64,000 nucleotides of DNA from PALSA-555 sp963731625 (GCA_963731625.1 CAVSWH010000001.1:1426001-1490000), one strand, 5' to 3'. Shown: positions 7,265 to 16,161, numbered from the stretch's first letter. Made by a program: numbers and translations. Notes: a model not told the origin generated them from the sequence alone.

Positions 7265-8755
7265 TCAGCCGGTGAACGCGGCGACCAACGCCGTCGGCGC
7301 GGCGGCGGCGACGGCGACCTCGACCGCGCCGACGTCGCAGCCGAGGCCCTGGGGTCGGGTGACGCCCCGCTGGTCGGCCGTGACGCTCGCCGCCCCGTCG
7401 GCCCGACAGTCGGCGACGGGCACGCCGTCGATCAGAGGACTGCCGGGCTCGGGGAGCAGGGTCTGGGTGGGACCACCGTTGCTCGCCAGCGCCCCGAGGC
7501 CGGCCGCGGTGCCGGGCGGGAGGTCACCGGTGCTCGTCGCGAACCCGCACGTCGCGGCGGGGTCGTCCTCGAGGTTGAACCCGTTCGAGGTCGTGGATGA
7601 GGGCGGGATGAGACAGTTCGCGCCGCCACTGGGGCTGGCGACGACCGACGCGAAGCTCGCCAAGGAGGACGTGAGCAGGTTGGCGCCGTTCGGCGCGGCG
7701 TTACCCGACACGGTGGCGTACACGAGGATCACATGGAAGAAGAGCACCCCGCCGCCGGCCCCGTCACCCGAGGCGGTGTTGTCGGCGATCGTGGAGTTGA
7801 TCACCGTCAACGTGACGCCGCTCGGTTCGGCGTCGATGCCCCCACCGTCGCTCCCACACGAAAGGGAGCACTCGGTGGACGCGGTGTTCTGCGCGACCGT
7901 CGACCCGGTCACGGTCGATGAGGTCTGCGTGGCGATCCCCCCGCCGTCGCTCCCACAGGCGGCGAAGCACCCGGTGTCGGCCGTGTTGCTGACCACGCTC
8001 GAGCCGTTCAAGGTGAGCGCGCCGACCACGGCGAGCGCGCCGCCGACACTTCCGCAGTTCGCCTGGCAGTTGGTGCTGGTGCTGTTGCTCGAGAACGTCG
8101 AGCCGTTCACGGTCGCCGAGCCGTCGGCTTCCACGGCGCCGCCCACCGCCCCGCAGATTCCGCCACACGTGAACGTGCCGTTGTTGTTCGTGAATGTGGA
8201 TCCGGTCACGGTGAGCGGGCCCGCCACGAAGATCGCGCCCCCCTCCGGCCCGCAGAAGGCCAGGCAGCCGAATCCGGTCACCTCGTTGTTCGAGAAGGTG
8301 GCGTCGGTGACGGTGAGGCTGGCGCTGGCGTCCGGCATGTCGAGCCCGCCGCCCGACGAGGCGACACCCGAGCCGGCTCGCCCGCCGGTGATGGTGACGT
8401 TCTGCAGGGTGACGTTCCCGGTGCCGTCCTGCTCGAGGACGCCGTTGTCCGTGCCCGTCGCGCAGGTCTGGGTGATCGTGAAGCCGTGGCCGTCCAGCAC
8501 CACCGCGGTCGAGCTGTTGCGCACCGAGACGCCGGCGCCGAGGACTCCGTTACAGCCGAGGGTGATGTTGGCGGCGAGGTCGATCTCCGTGGCGGCGGGG
8601 TCGGTCCAGGCAGTGCGGAAGTCGGTCTCGGTGCTCACGTTGGGGTAGGTCGTCGCCGCGGCCGGCACCGCGAGCACGCCGAGCCCGGCAGTCAGCAGTG
8701 CCGCGCCCGCGAAAAGTCCCAGGGCCGCGCGCGTCCGTCGCCTCCGCCTGGCCAT
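7265..8755 (-). CDS. Secreted right-handed beta-helix protein with cysteine-ladder repeats
   Basis: A 496-residue exported protein. It has an Arg-rich n-region, a hydrophobic core and a likely signal peptidase site near AVPAAA at residues 30-34. The body is Thr/Ser/Asn/Gly-rich with repeated short strands such as TVTGSTFTNN and LTLNGSSVVSN, typical of pectate-lyase-like parallel beta-helices. Residues 164-300 contain five CxxxCG motifs spaced exactly 33 residues apart. The C-terminal part (GALASNGGPTQTLLPEPGSP, then DQRGVTRPQG and DVGAVE) is the conserved end of many such surface proteins, sometimes called choice-of-anchor Q. No catalytic residues are evident. It probably acts at the cell surface or outside the cell. 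Confidence 0.85.
   Translation of the reverse strand: MARRRRRTRAALGLFAGAALLTAGLGVLAVPAAATTYPNVSTETDFRTAWTDPAATEIDLAANITLGCNGVLGAGVSVRNSSTAVVLDGHGFTITQTCATGTDNGVLEQDGTGNVTLQNVTITGGRAGSGVASSGGGLDMPDASASLTVTDATFSNNEVTGFGCLAFCGPEGGAIFVAGPLTVTGSTFTNNNGTFTCGGICGAVGGAVEADGSATVNGSTFSSNSTSTNCQANCGSVGGALAVVGALTLNGSSVVSNTADTGCFAACGSDGGGIATQTSSTVTGSTVAQNTASTECSLSCGSDGGGIDAEPSGVTLTVINSTIADNTASGDGAGGGVLFFHVILVYATVSGNAAPNGANLLTSSLASFASVVASPSGGANCLIPPSSTTSNGFNLEDDPAATCGFATSTGDLPPGTAAGLGALASNGGPTQTLLPEPGSPLIDGVPVADCRADGAASVTADQRGVTRPQGLGCDVGAVEVAVAAAAPTALVAAFTG
7790..8284 (-). repeat. Five tandem 99-bp coding units (33-residue beta-helix coils)
   Basis: Within the beta-helix gene, protein residues 158-322 form five units of exactly 33 residues. 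Each has the plan N-x4-5-CxxxCG-x2-GG-A/G-I/L/V, about ten residues, then T-V/L-x-G/N-S-T/S-F/V/I. The first cysteines are at residues 164, 197, 230, 263 and 296. The units are diverged in the other positions, so this is an old duplication rather than a recent copy error. Confidence 0.85.
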
Positions 8756-8837
8756 TGCCTGACCTCCCGGCCAGAGTCAAGCACAGGCGCCCGGGACAAC
8801 GACGGTGGTGGGGCCGGCCCCGCGGGGTCGGCGGCCG

Positions 8838-9071
8838 TCAGGTGAGCGGCGTGATGCGCAGCCGCCGCGTCTCGGCGCGGTCGAGGGCGAGGGTGAGCGC
8901 CCCGGTGTGGGGGTCGCGCCAGGCCCGGTGATAGGGGAGCCACCGGACGGGAAGGCGCGGGTCGGCGGGGTCGCTGCCGCGCGGGATGCGACAGAAGCGT
9001 CGCCGGAGCCGGTCGACGACCCAGGTGTCGTTCGTGGTGCTGACCTGCTCCTCACCGAAGCGCGGCTCCAT
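8838..9071 (-). CDS. Small hypothetical protein, WVVDRLRRRFCR motif
   Basis: A 77-residue protein with ATG start, Arg-rich and without a signal peptide or membrane helix. The central segment WVVDRLRRRFCRIPRG and the closing RAWRDPHTGALTLALDRAE look structured, with one or two helices and a short beta hairpin. I do not recognise a family. It is on the same strand as the beta-helix gene, 82 bases upstream of it, and may share a transcript. Its codon usage matches the neighbours, which supports a real gene. Confidence 0.6.
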   Translation of the reverse strand: MEPRFGEEQVSTTNDTWVVDRLRRRFCRIPRGSDPADPRLPVRWLPYHRAWRDPHTGALTLALDRAETRRLRITPLT

Positions 9072-9140
9072 GGGCTCATGGTGCCCACACGGGGCTGAGG
9101 GAAACCTGAGGTGCCGGTCAGGGAACCGTGAAGCCGTGCC

Positions 9141-9578
9141 TCATGCCTCGAGGAGGAGCGTGACCGGCCCGTCGTTGACGAGCTCGACGGTCATGTGGGC
9201 GCCGAAGCGCCCGGTGGCGACGGCGGCGCCGAGCTCGACGAGCGCCGCCGCGAACGCGCCGACGAGCGGCTCGGCGACCGCGGCGGGCGCGGCCGCGCCC
9301 CAGGCTGGGCGGCGGCCCCGGCGAGTGTCGGCATAGAGGGTGAACTGGCTCACGACCAGGGCGGCGCGGCTCGTCTCGGCGAGCGACCGGTTCATCGTGC
9401 CGTCGTCGTCGGCGAAGACTCGCAGGTGCCACACCTTCTCGGCGAGCCGCCGGGCGGTGGCGGGGTCGTCGTCGTGGGTCACCCCGACGAGGACGAGCAG
9501 GCCGGCGTCGATCGCCCCGACGACGCGCCCGTCGACGCGGACACGGGCCTCGCTGACACGCTGCACGAGCGCCCGCAC
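9141..9578 (-). CDS. dtd: D-aminoacyl-tRNA deacylase
   Basis: A 145-residue editing enzyme that removes D-amino acids (and glycine wrongly attached to tRNA-Ala) from tRNA in the cytosol. The family hallmarks SQFTLYADTRRGRRP and NDGPVTLLLE, which hold the two cross-subunit active-site motifs, are both present, as is RALVQRVSEARVRVDG at the N-terminus. The GTG at 9578 is chosen because it gives the standard N-terminus, and TAAGG, overlapping the stop of the aldolase gene, serves as ribosome binding site. It lies ten bases after the aldolase gene and is probably co-transcribed. Confidence 0.93.
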   Translation of the reverse strand: MRALVQRVSEARVRVDGRVVGAIDAGLLVLVGVTHDDDPATARRLAEKVWHLRVFADDDGTMNRSLAETSRAALVVSQFTLYADTRRGRRPAWGAAAPAAVAEPLVGAFAAALVELGAAVATGRFGAHMTVELVNDGPVTLLLEA

Positions 9579-9588
9579 CGCGGGTGCC

Positions 9589-10614
9589 TTAGGCGGCTTG
9601 CTCCATGTCGCTCGAGTAGTCGCCACGGCGAGCGAGGCTGTTGAGGCGGGCCCGCTGCAGGAAGGCCCGCTGGGCCGCGGCCCGGTTCGCCGCCTCGCCC
9701 CGCCATGCCTGCTGGGCGGCGGCCTGGAGCGCGCGCCCGTACGAGAAGCTGAGCTCCCACGGGTGGGGGCCGGACCGGTTCATCGCGTTGAGGTGCGCGG
9801 TGGCGTCCTCGTCGCTCTGCCCGCCGGAGAGGAAGACGATCCCGGGGACGGCGGCGGGAACGTGCGTCCGGAAGCAGGCGACGGTCGCGTCGGCGACCTC
9901 CTGGACCGACGCGCGCGGCTGGTGGTCGTAGCCGGACAGGACCATGTTGGGCTTGAGCAGCGTGCCGGGCAAGTGGACGCGCTGCTCGAAGAGCGCGGCG
10001 TAGAGCGCCTCGAGGGTCGCGGCGGTCACGACCGCGGAGCGCTCGAGGGTGTGGTCGCCCTCCATGAGCACCTCGGGCTCGACGATGGGCACGATCCCGG
10101 CCTCCTGACAGAGCGCCGCGTAGCGGGCGAGCGCGTCGGCGTTCACGTCGAGCGCGTACCGCGAGGGCAGCTCGTCGGTGATCGTGTACGTGCCCCGCCA
10201 CTTCGCGAACCGGGCACCGAGCCCGCGGTACTCGGCGAGGCGGTCGCGCAGCCCGTCGAGGCCCTCGGTGACGGTCTCGCCGTCCGCGGCGAGGGCGAGA
10301 GGCTTCGCGCCGGTGTCGACCTTGATCCCGGGGATGACGCCCTGGCTCTCGAGCACCTTCGGGAACGAGATGTCGCCGTCGAGGGACGCCTGGCGGATCG
10401 TCTCGTCGAAGAGGATCACGCCGCTGATGTAGTCGCCGATCCCATCCGCCGTGAACAGCAGGTCGCGGTAGGCGCGCCGGTTCGTCTCGGTCGACTCGAC
10501 GTTGATCTTGTCGAAGCGCTTCTTGATCGTGCCGCCGCTCTCGTCGGCGGCGAGGATCCCCTTGCCGGGCGCGACGAGGGCGCGGGCGGTCGATTCGAGG
10601 GCACTGCGGTCCAT
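9589..10614 (-). CDS. Class I fructose-bisphosphate aldolase
   Basis: A 341-residue aldolase of the animal and plant type, which cleaves fructose 1,6-bisphosphate through a Schiff base and needs no metal. The signatures are ARALVAPGKGILAADESGG, TLLKPNMVLSG (the lysine forms the Schiff base) and IVFLSGGQSDEDATAHLNAM. The ATG at 10614 lies two bases from the guaA stop; a GTG at 10620 that overlaps this stop is an alternative. Many actinobacteria use the metal-dependent class II enzyme instead, so the class I form is mildly notable. The gene sits between guaA and dtd on one strand. Confidence 0.93.
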   Translation of the reverse strand: MDRSALESTARALVAPGKGILAADESGGTIKKRFDKINVESTETNRRAYRDLLFTADGIGDYISGVILFDETIRQASLDGDISFPKVLESQGVIPGIKVDTGAKPLALAADGETVTEGLDGLRDRLAEYRGLGARFAKWRGTYTITDELPSRYALDVNADALARYAALCQEAGIVPIVEPEVLMEGDHTLERSAVVTAATLEALYAALFEQRVHLPGTLLKPNMVLSGYDHQPRASVQEVADATVACFRTHVPAAVPGIVFLSGGQSDEDATAHLNAMNRSGPHPWELSFSYGRALQAAAQQAWRGEAANRAAAQRAFLQRARLNSLARRGDYSSDMEQAA

Positions 10615-10616
10615 GG

Positions 10617-12197
10617 TCACTCCCACTCGATGGTGCCGGGTGGCTTGCTGGTGATGTCGTAGGCGACCCGGTTCACCCCGGGCACCTCGTTGATGATCCG
10701 CGACGCGATGCGCTCGAGCAGGTCGTAGGGCAGCCGCGCCCAGTCGGCGGTCATCGCGTCCTCCGAGGTCACCGCCCGCACCACGACTGGGTACTCGTAG
10801 GTGCGGCCGTCACCCATGACGCCCACGGTGCGCACGGCGGGCAGCACCGCGAAGCTCTGCCAGAGCTCACGATACAGCCCGGCCCGTCGGACCTCCTCGG
10901 CCACGACGTGGTCGGCGCGCCGCAGGGTGTCGAGGCGCTCCGGGGTGACCTCGCCGATGATGCGCACGGCGAGGCCCGGGCCCGGGAAGGGCTGGCGCCA
11001 CACGATGTCCTCGGGGAGCCCGAGCTCCTCGCCGATGGCGCGGACCTCGTCCTTGAAGAGGCTGCGCAGCGGCTCGACGAGCTCGAAGCGCATGTCGTCG
11101 GGCAGGCCGCCGACGTTGTGGTGCGACTTGATCGTCGCGTTGTCGGCGCCGCCCAATTCGACGATGTCGGGGTAGAGGGTGCCCTGCACGAGGTAGGGCG
11201 CGTCGGCGAGGTCGGCCGCGACCTCCTCGAAGACCCGGATGAAGGTCTGCCCGATGAGCTTGCGCTTCTGCTCGGGGTCGGTGACGTCGGTGAGCGCGGC
11301 GATGAAGCGGTCGGCGGCCTTCACGTGCACCAGGTCGACCTCGAACTGGCGGCGGAACGTCTCCTCGACCTGCTCGGCCTCGCCGAGGCGCAGCAGCCCG
11401 GTGTCGACGAACACGCACGTGAGCTGGTCCCCGACGGCCTTGTGCACGAGCGCCGCGGCGACCGCCGAGTCGACGCCGCCGGAGAGCCCGCAGACGACAC
11501 GCGCGTCGCCGACCTGGGCCCGGATCTGGGCGAGCGCCTCGTCGATGATCGACGTGTGCGTCCAGGTGGGGCGGCAGCCGCACACGTCGAAGAGGAAGGC
11601 GCGGAGCAGCTCGGTGCCGCGGTCGGTGTGGACGACCTCGGGGTGGTACTGCACGCCGTAGAGGGCCTGGTCGCGGTCCTCGAACGCGGCGATCGTGGCG
11701 CCGGGGCTCGTCGCGGTGACGACCGCGCCGGTCGGCGCGGCGCCGATGGCGTCGCCGTGGCTCATCCAGACCGTCTGCGCGGCGGGGGTGTCGGCGAGCA
11801 GGACCGAGCCGGCCTCGGTGCGGGTGAGCGGCGTGCGCCCGTACTCGCCGCCGCCGGTGCGGCGCACGAGGCCGCCGCGGTCACGCGCCACGAGCTGGGC
11901 GCCGTAGCAGATGCCGAGGATCGGGATGCCGGCGTCGTAGACCGCGGGGTCGATGCTCGGGGAGCCCTCGACGTGCACCGACGCTGGGCCACCCGAGAAG
12001 ATGATCCCCCGCGGCCGCCGGGCGAGCAGCTCGGCCGCGGGTGTCGTGCGCGGCACGATCTCGGAGTAGACGCGCGCCTCGCGGACCCGCCGCGCGATCA
12101 GTTGCGCGTACTGCGCACCGAAGTCAACGACGAAAGACGGTGTCGTGGTCGGGGGCCAACGCCTCGGGTCAGCGACCCATGCCGACGTGCTGCTCAC
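10617..12197 (-). CDS. guaA: GMP synthase (glutamine-hydrolysing)
   Basis: A 526-residue enzyme that makes GMP from XMP, ATP and glutamine. It begins with a class I glutamine amidotransferase domain (ILGICYGAQL with the nucleophile cysteine, then QYHPEVVHTD), followed by an ATP pyrophosphatase domain (GLSGGVDSAVAAAL) and a dimerisation domain ending in the family tail VAYDITSKPPGTIEWE. The amidotransferase has ARDRGG where AHELGG is usual. The start is taken as the GTG at 12197, which overlaps the end of guaB3 by 29 bases, because no start codon exists between there and the conserved FVVDFGAQYAQLIARRVRE. AAGG lies upstream. Confidence 0.96.
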   Translation of the reverse strand: MSSTSAWVADPRRWPPTTTPSFVVDFGAQYAQLIARRVREARVYSEIVPRTTPAAELLARRPRGIIFSGGPASVHVEGSPSIDPAVYDAGIPILGICYGAQLVARDRGGLVRRTGGGEYGRTPLTRTEAGSVLLADTPAAQTVWMSHGDAIGAAPTGAVVTATSPGATIAAFEDRDQALYGVQYHPEVVHTDRGTELLRAFLFDVCGCRPTWTHTSIIDEALAQIRAQVGDARVVCGLSGGVDSAVAAALVHKAVGDQLTCVFVDTGLLRLGEAEQVEETFRRQFEVDLVHVKAADRFIAALTDVTDPEQKRKLIGQTFIRVFEEVAADLADAPYLVQGTLYPDIVELGGADNATIKSHHNVGGLPDDMRFELVEPLRSLFKDEVRAIGEELGLPEDIVWRQPFPGPGLAVRIIGEVTPERLDTLRRADHVVAEEVRRAGLYRELWQSFAVLPAVRTVGVMGDGRTYEYPVVVRAVTSEDAMTADWARLPYDLLERIASRIINEVPGVNRVAYDITSKPPGTIEWE

Positions 12198-13335
12198 GTT
12201 GCAACACCTTGCCCTCGGTCTGCAGCGCGGGGGCGACCATGAGCTCCGCCTTCTGGAACTCCTTCAGGGTCTCGTAGCCCGTCGTCGCCATCGACGTGCG
12301 CAGCGCGCCGAAGAGGTTCAGCGTGCCGTCGTTGTCGTGCGCCGGGCCGATGAGGATCTCGGCGAGCGAGGCGTGCTGGCCGGCCTGGACCCGCGCGCCG
12401 CGGGGCAGCGTCGGGTGGAAGGTCGCCATGCCCCAGTGATAGCCGCGGCCGGGGGCCTCCTCGGCCCGGGCGAGCGGCGAGCCGAGCATGACGGCGTCGG
12501 CGCCGCAGGCGATCGCCTTCGCCACGTCGCCGCCGGTGCGCATGCCGCCGTCGGCGATCACGTGGACGTACACGCCGGTCTCGTCGAGGTGGCGGATCCG
12601 GGCGCCGGCCGCGTCGGCGATCGCCGTCGCCTGGGGGACGCCGATCCCGAGCACGCCGCGCGTGGTGCAGGCGTGGCCGGGGCCGACGCCGACGAGGATC
12701 CCGACGGCGCCGGTGCGCATGAGGTGCAGCGCGGTGGAGTAGGAGGCGCACCCGCCGACGACGACCGGGAGGTCGAACTCGCGGATGAACTTCTTCAGGT
12801 TGAGCGGCTGGCGGGCCTCGTCCTTCGAGACGTGCTCAGCGGAGACCACGGTGCCCTGGATGACGAGCAGGTCGAGCTCGGCGTCGAGGACGTGCTTGGC
12901 GTAGCGCTCGACGCGCTGGGGGGTGAGCGACGCGCACGTGGTGACGCCGCTCGCCTTGATCTCCCGGATGCGGGCGCCGATGAGCTCCTCGTCGATCGGC
13001 TCGGCGTAGATCTCCTGCATGCGCCGCGTCGCCTTCTCGGCGGTCAGCTCGGCGATCTCCTCGAAGAGCGGCTCGGGGTCCTCGTAGCGGGTCCAGAGGC
13101 CCTCGAGGTTGAGGCAGGCCATCCCGCCGAGCTGCCCGACGTCGATCGCGGTGCGGGGCGACACGACGCCGTCCATCGCCGCGGCGATGAGCGGCAGCTC
13201 GAAGGAGTAGGCGTCGATCTCCCACGAGATGTCGACGTCCTCGGGATCACGGGTCCGTCGGCTTGGCACGACGGCGATCTCGTCGAATCCGTAGGCCCGT
13301 CGTCCGGTCTTGCCGATCCCGATCTCGACTTCCAC
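12169..13335 (-). CDS. guaB3: GuaB3-family IMP dehydrogenase-related protein
   Basis: A 388-residue TIM-barrel protein of the IMP dehydrogenase/GMP reductase superfamily without the CBS domains of full-length GuaB. The nucleotide-binding loop GPGHACTTRGVLGIGVPQ holds the catalytic-type cysteine, and VIADGGMRTGGDVAKAIA forms the phosphate site. Actinobacteria usually carry guaB2 and guaB3 next to each other; here only the guaB3 type is visible, directly upstream of guaA. Its exact reaction is debated in the family (GMP reductase in some bacteria). The GTG at 13335 follows a GGGGAG ribosome binding site. Confidence 0.92.
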   Translation of the reverse strand: MEVEIGIGKTGRRAYGFDEIAVVPSRRTRDPEDVDISWEIDAYSFELPLIAAAMDGVVSPRTAIDVGQLGGMACLNLEGLWTRYEDPEPLFEEIAELTAEKATRRMQEIYAEPIDEELIGARIREIKASGVTTCASLTPQRVERYAKHVLDAELDLLVIQGTVVSAEHVSKDEARQPLNLKKFIREFDLPVVVGGCASYSTALHLMRTGAVGILVGVGPGHACTTRGVLGIGVPQATAIADAAGARIRHLDETGVYVHVIADGGMRTGGDVAKAIACGADAVMLGSPLARAEEAPGRGYHWGMATFHPTLPRGARVQAGQHASLAEILIGPAHDNDGTLNLFGALRTSMATTGYETLKEFQKAELMVAPALQTEGKVLQREQHVGMGR

Positions 13336-13420
13336 GTGCTCCCCGTTCCCGTGCGGCCGAAGGGCCGATCGTACCGCCCTCGTTTCCTGCCGCCGCTGAC
13401 CCGGGTCGGCGGGGGCGGGC

Positions 13421-14116
13421 TCAGCGGTCGGCGGTGAGGTGGGCGAGGAAGCCGGCGAGGATGCGCGCCGTCGCGCCCCACACGGTCTCGCCGGCGAGCT
13501 CGAAGAAGTGGATGGGGCGGTCGAGGCCCGGCGTGACGCCGAGGTCGGCCGGGACGTCCCAGCGCTCCTCGCGGAAGACGGCGTCGTCGAGCAGCTCGGA
13601 GAGCGCGACGTCGAACACGCGGACGACCTCGGTCGGGTCGGGGTGCAGGGTCGGCGGCTCGGCGAGGAGCCCGACGAAGGGTGTGAGCACGAATTGGGAC
13701 GCGACGGTGGTGATCCGGTCGAGCTCGGCGACGACCTCGACGGCGGCCGGGTCGAGGCCGACCTCCTCCCAGGCCTCCCGCAGCGCGGCGTCGCGCAGGC
13801 TGGCGTCGTGCTCGGCCTCGAGCTTGCCGCCGGGGAAGGCGATCTCACCGCGGTGCGACGGCATGGTCTCGGGCCGCTTCGTGAGGACGAGGCGGGCCTC
13901 GCCGTCGGCCTCGAAGATCGGCAGGAGGACGGCGGCCGGGCGGGCCGACGGCGGCGCCGGCCGCCGGGCCGGGGCCGGGAGGGTGGCGCACACGGCGCGG
14001 ACGTCGTCGAGCGTGAAGCGCCGCTCGGCGGTCGTGAGGTGCGCCCAGGGTGCCGGGCGCCCGGGGCGCGCCGACGGGGGCCGCGGGATGCGCTGTCGGC
14101 CCCCGCGTGTCGCCAT
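13421..14116 (-). CDS. Nudix hydrolase, CoA pyrophosphatase type
   Basis: A 231-residue Nudix protein. The Nudix box is seen as GEIAFPGGKLEAEHD followed by ALREAWEEVGLDP. The longer upstream context (VLLPIFEADG, LTKRPETMPSHRGEIAFPGG) is that of the CoA-pyrophosphatase subgroup, which splits CoA or its derivatives to phosphopantetheine and 3',5'-ADP. The first 60 residues are an Arg/Pro-rich extension. The ATG at 14116 is divergent from the acyl-CoA synthetase start, with 46 bases between them that must contain both promoters. The exact substrate is uncertain. Confidence 0.88.
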   Translation of the reverse strand: MATRGGRQRIPRPPSARPGRPAPWAHLTTAERRFTLDDVRAVCATLPAPARRPAPPSARPAAVLLPIFEADGEARLVLTKRPETMPSHRGEIAFPGGKLEAEHDASLRDAALREAWEEVGLDPAAVEVVAELDRITTVASQFVLTPFVGLLAEPPTLHPDPTEVVRVFDVALSELLDDAVFREERWDVPADLGVTPGLDRPIHFFELAGETVWGATARILAGFLAHLTADR

Positions 14117-14162
14117 GGGCGGCGAGCGTAGGCTGCGCTGCCGCATCGACCTGGGGGGCGCG

Positions 14163-15803
14163 GTGGCCGACTGGAACCTGGCGACGGTGTTCGAGTCCGT
14201 GAGCGACGCGCTGCCCGAGAAGGTGGCGCTCGTGCAGGGCTCGACCCGGCGCACGTGGCACGACTTCGACGACCGGGCGGCCCGGTTCGCCTCGGCGCTC
14301 GGCGCGCTGGGGCTCGGGCCCGATTCGAAGGTCGCGCTGTACCTCCACAACGGCAACGAGTTCCTCGAGGCGATGTACGGCGGGCTGAAGGCCCGGGCCG
14401 TGCACGTGAACGTGAACTACCGCTACCTCGACGCCGAGCTCGCCTACCTGCTCGACAACGCGGACGCCGAGGTGCTCGTCTTCGACGGGTCGCTCGCCGC
14501 GCCGGTCGCGGCGGTGCGGGACGCGCTGCCCCGGCTGCGGGCGGTCGTGCAGGTCGACGACGGCTCGCCGCTCCTCGACGGTGCCCTCGACTACGAGACG
14601 CTGCTCGCCGAGCACGACCCGGCACCCCGCCGGTCGCGCACCGGCGACGAGCTGTGGTTCGTCTACACGGGCGGGACGACCGGGATGCCGAAGGGCGTCA
14701 TGTGGCGCAACGAGGACATCTACGGCACCCTCGGCGAGAACACCTACCCGCTGTTCGGCGAGACGCTGCCCGAGCGCGCCACGGACGCGGGCGCGATCGC
14801 CCAGCGCGTGGACGCGATGGGCCGCTCACCCGTGCACCTGCCCGCGTCCCCGCTCATGCACGGCACGGGCGTCATGACGTCGATGCAGACCCTGTTCCTC
14901 GGGGGCACGGTCGTGACCCTCGAGGGACGCCACTTCGACCCGGACGAGCTGTGGTCCACGGTCGCCCGGGAGCGGGTGACGCAGCTCGCGATCGTCGGGG
15001 ACGCGTTCGCGAAGCCGATGGTGCGGGCCCTCGAGGAGGCCGAGGCCCGCGGGGAGCCCTACGACCTGTCGTCGCTCGTGCTGGTGATCAGCAGCGGCGT
15101 CATCTGGAGCGCCGAGGTGAAGGCGGAGCTCGCCGCCCGTCAGCCGATGGTCCTGCTCGACAGCCTCGGCTCGAGCGAGGGGGTCGGCTTCGCGTCGAGC
15201 ATCACCACGCCGGGCGAGCCCGCCCGGACGGCCCGCTTCAAGATCGGAGCGCGGACGAAGGTGCTCGACGACGACGGCCGCGACGTGGCGCCGGGGTCCG
15301 GGGAGCAGGGCATGCTCGCGCTCGGCGGCTACCTCCCTGTCGGCTACTACAAGGACCCCTCGAAGACCGCGGCGACGTTTCGCACCCTGGGCGGGGTCCG
15401 GTACTCGGTGCCGGGCGACTGGGCGACGGTCGACGAGGACGGGTCGATCACGCTGCTCGGCCGGGGGTCGGCGTGCATCAACTCGGGCGGCGAGAAGATC
15501 TACCCGGAGGAGGTCGAGGAGGCGCTGAAGCGCGACCCCGCGGTCGCCGACTGCGTCGCCGTCGGGGTGCCCGACGAGCGCTACGGGGAGGCGGTGACCG
15601 CCGTCCTGGCCGCGGAGGGCGGCCGGACGCTCGACCCGGCGAGCCTGCGCACCACCGACACGGGCCTCGCCCGGTTCAAGTGGCCGCGCCACTTCGTGAT
15701 CGTCGACGAGATCCGCCGCGGCCCGAACGGGAAGGCGGACTACGCCTGGGCGCGCCGCACGGCGACGGCGCGGCTGGAGGAGGAGCAGCGGGCGGCCCGC
15801 TGA
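14163..15803 (+). CDS. Fatty-acid/acyl-CoA synthetase (AMP-forming, FadD-like)
   Basis: A 546-residue adenylate-forming enzyme that would activate a carboxylic acid with ATP and CoA. The ANL-family motifs are VYTGGTTGMPKGVMW (phosphate-binding loop, near residue 168), LLDSLGSSEG, GDWATVDEDGSITLLGR and SGGEKIYPEEVEEAL; the closing RRGPNGKADYAWARR carries the late catalytic lysine. The GTG at 14163 is chosen because GGGGGG lies just upstream and the protein starts as relatives do. It is a single plus-strand gene flanked by the divergent Nudix gene and the convergent groES gene, so it is probably its own transcription unit. The acid substrate cannot be told from sequence. Confidence 0.93.
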   Translation: MADWNLATVFESVSDALPEKVALVQGSTRRTWHDFDDRAARFASALGALGLGPDSKVALYLHNGNEFLEAMYGGLKARAVHVNVNYRYLDAELAYLLDNADAEVLVFDGSLAAPVAAVRDALPRLRAVVQVDDGSPLLDGALDYETLLAEHDPAPRRSRTGDELWFVYTGGTTGMPKGVMWRNEDIYGTLGENTYPLFGETLPERATDAGAIAQRVDAMGRSPVHLPASPLMHGTGVMTSMQTLFLGGTVVTLEGRHFDPDELWSTVARERVTQLAIVGDAFAKPMVRALEEAEARGEPYDLSSLVLVISSGVIWSAEVKAELAARQPMVLLDSLGSSEGVGFASSITTPGEPARTARFKIGARTKVLDDDGRDVAPGSGEQGMLALGGYLPVGYYKDPSKTAATFRTLGGVRYSVPGDWATVDEDGSITLLGRGSACINSGGEKIYPEEVEEALKRDPAVADCVAVGVPDERYGEAVTAVLAAEGGRTLDPASLRTTDTGLARFKWPRHFVIVDEIRRGPNGKADYAWARRTATARLEEEQRAAR

Positions 15804-15837
15804 CCCCGGGGGGCCGGCGCGCCGCCCGTCGCGTTTC

Positions 15838-16131
15838 CTACTTCTCGACCTTGGCCAGGACGTCGCGGCCGGTGAGGATCAGCAGGTCCTCGCCGTCGAC
15901 GGTGATCTCGGTGCCGCCGTACTTGGAGTACACGACGGTGTCGCCGACCTTGATGTCGAGGGGGACGACCTCGCCGGTGTTCTCCGTCCGGCGGCCGGGC
16001 CCCACGGCCAGGACCTCGCCCTGCTGGGGCTTCTCCTTCGCCGTGTCGGGGATCACGAGCCCGCTCACGGTGGTCTCCTCGGGCTCTCCGGCCCGGACGA
16101 CGATGCGGTCCTCCAGCGGGTGCAGCTTCAT
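15838..16131 (-). CDS. groES: GroES co-chaperonin (Cpn10)
   Basis: A 97-residue co-chaperonin that caps the GroEL folding chamber in the cytosol. The N-terminus KLHPLEDRIVVRAGEPEE, the mobile loop region around TTVSGLVIPDTAKEKPQQGE and the closing segment EDLLILTGRDVLAKVE are typical. The gene has a perfect-spacing CIRCE operator upstream, so it is very probably repressed by HrcA and induced by heat. No groEL follows: the next gene downstream is a convergent acyl-CoA synthetase. In many actinobacteria a groEL copy directly follows groES here, so groEL must be elsewhere. Confidence 0.97.
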   Translation of the reverse strand: MKLHPLEDRIVVRAGEPEETTVSGLVIPDTAKEKPQQGEVLAVGPGRRTENTGEVVPLDIKVGDTVVYSKYGGTEITVDGEDLLILTGRDVLAKVEK

Positions 16132-16161
16132 CAGTCGCCTCCTGGGCGTGTTCTGCGATGG

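Noticed and set aside
7224..8648. Plus-strand proline-rich open frame opposite the beta-helix gene
   Set aside because: The periodic Pro pattern is the mirror of the 33-residue repeat on the other strand; the minus-strand frame has a signal peptide and a recognisable fold.
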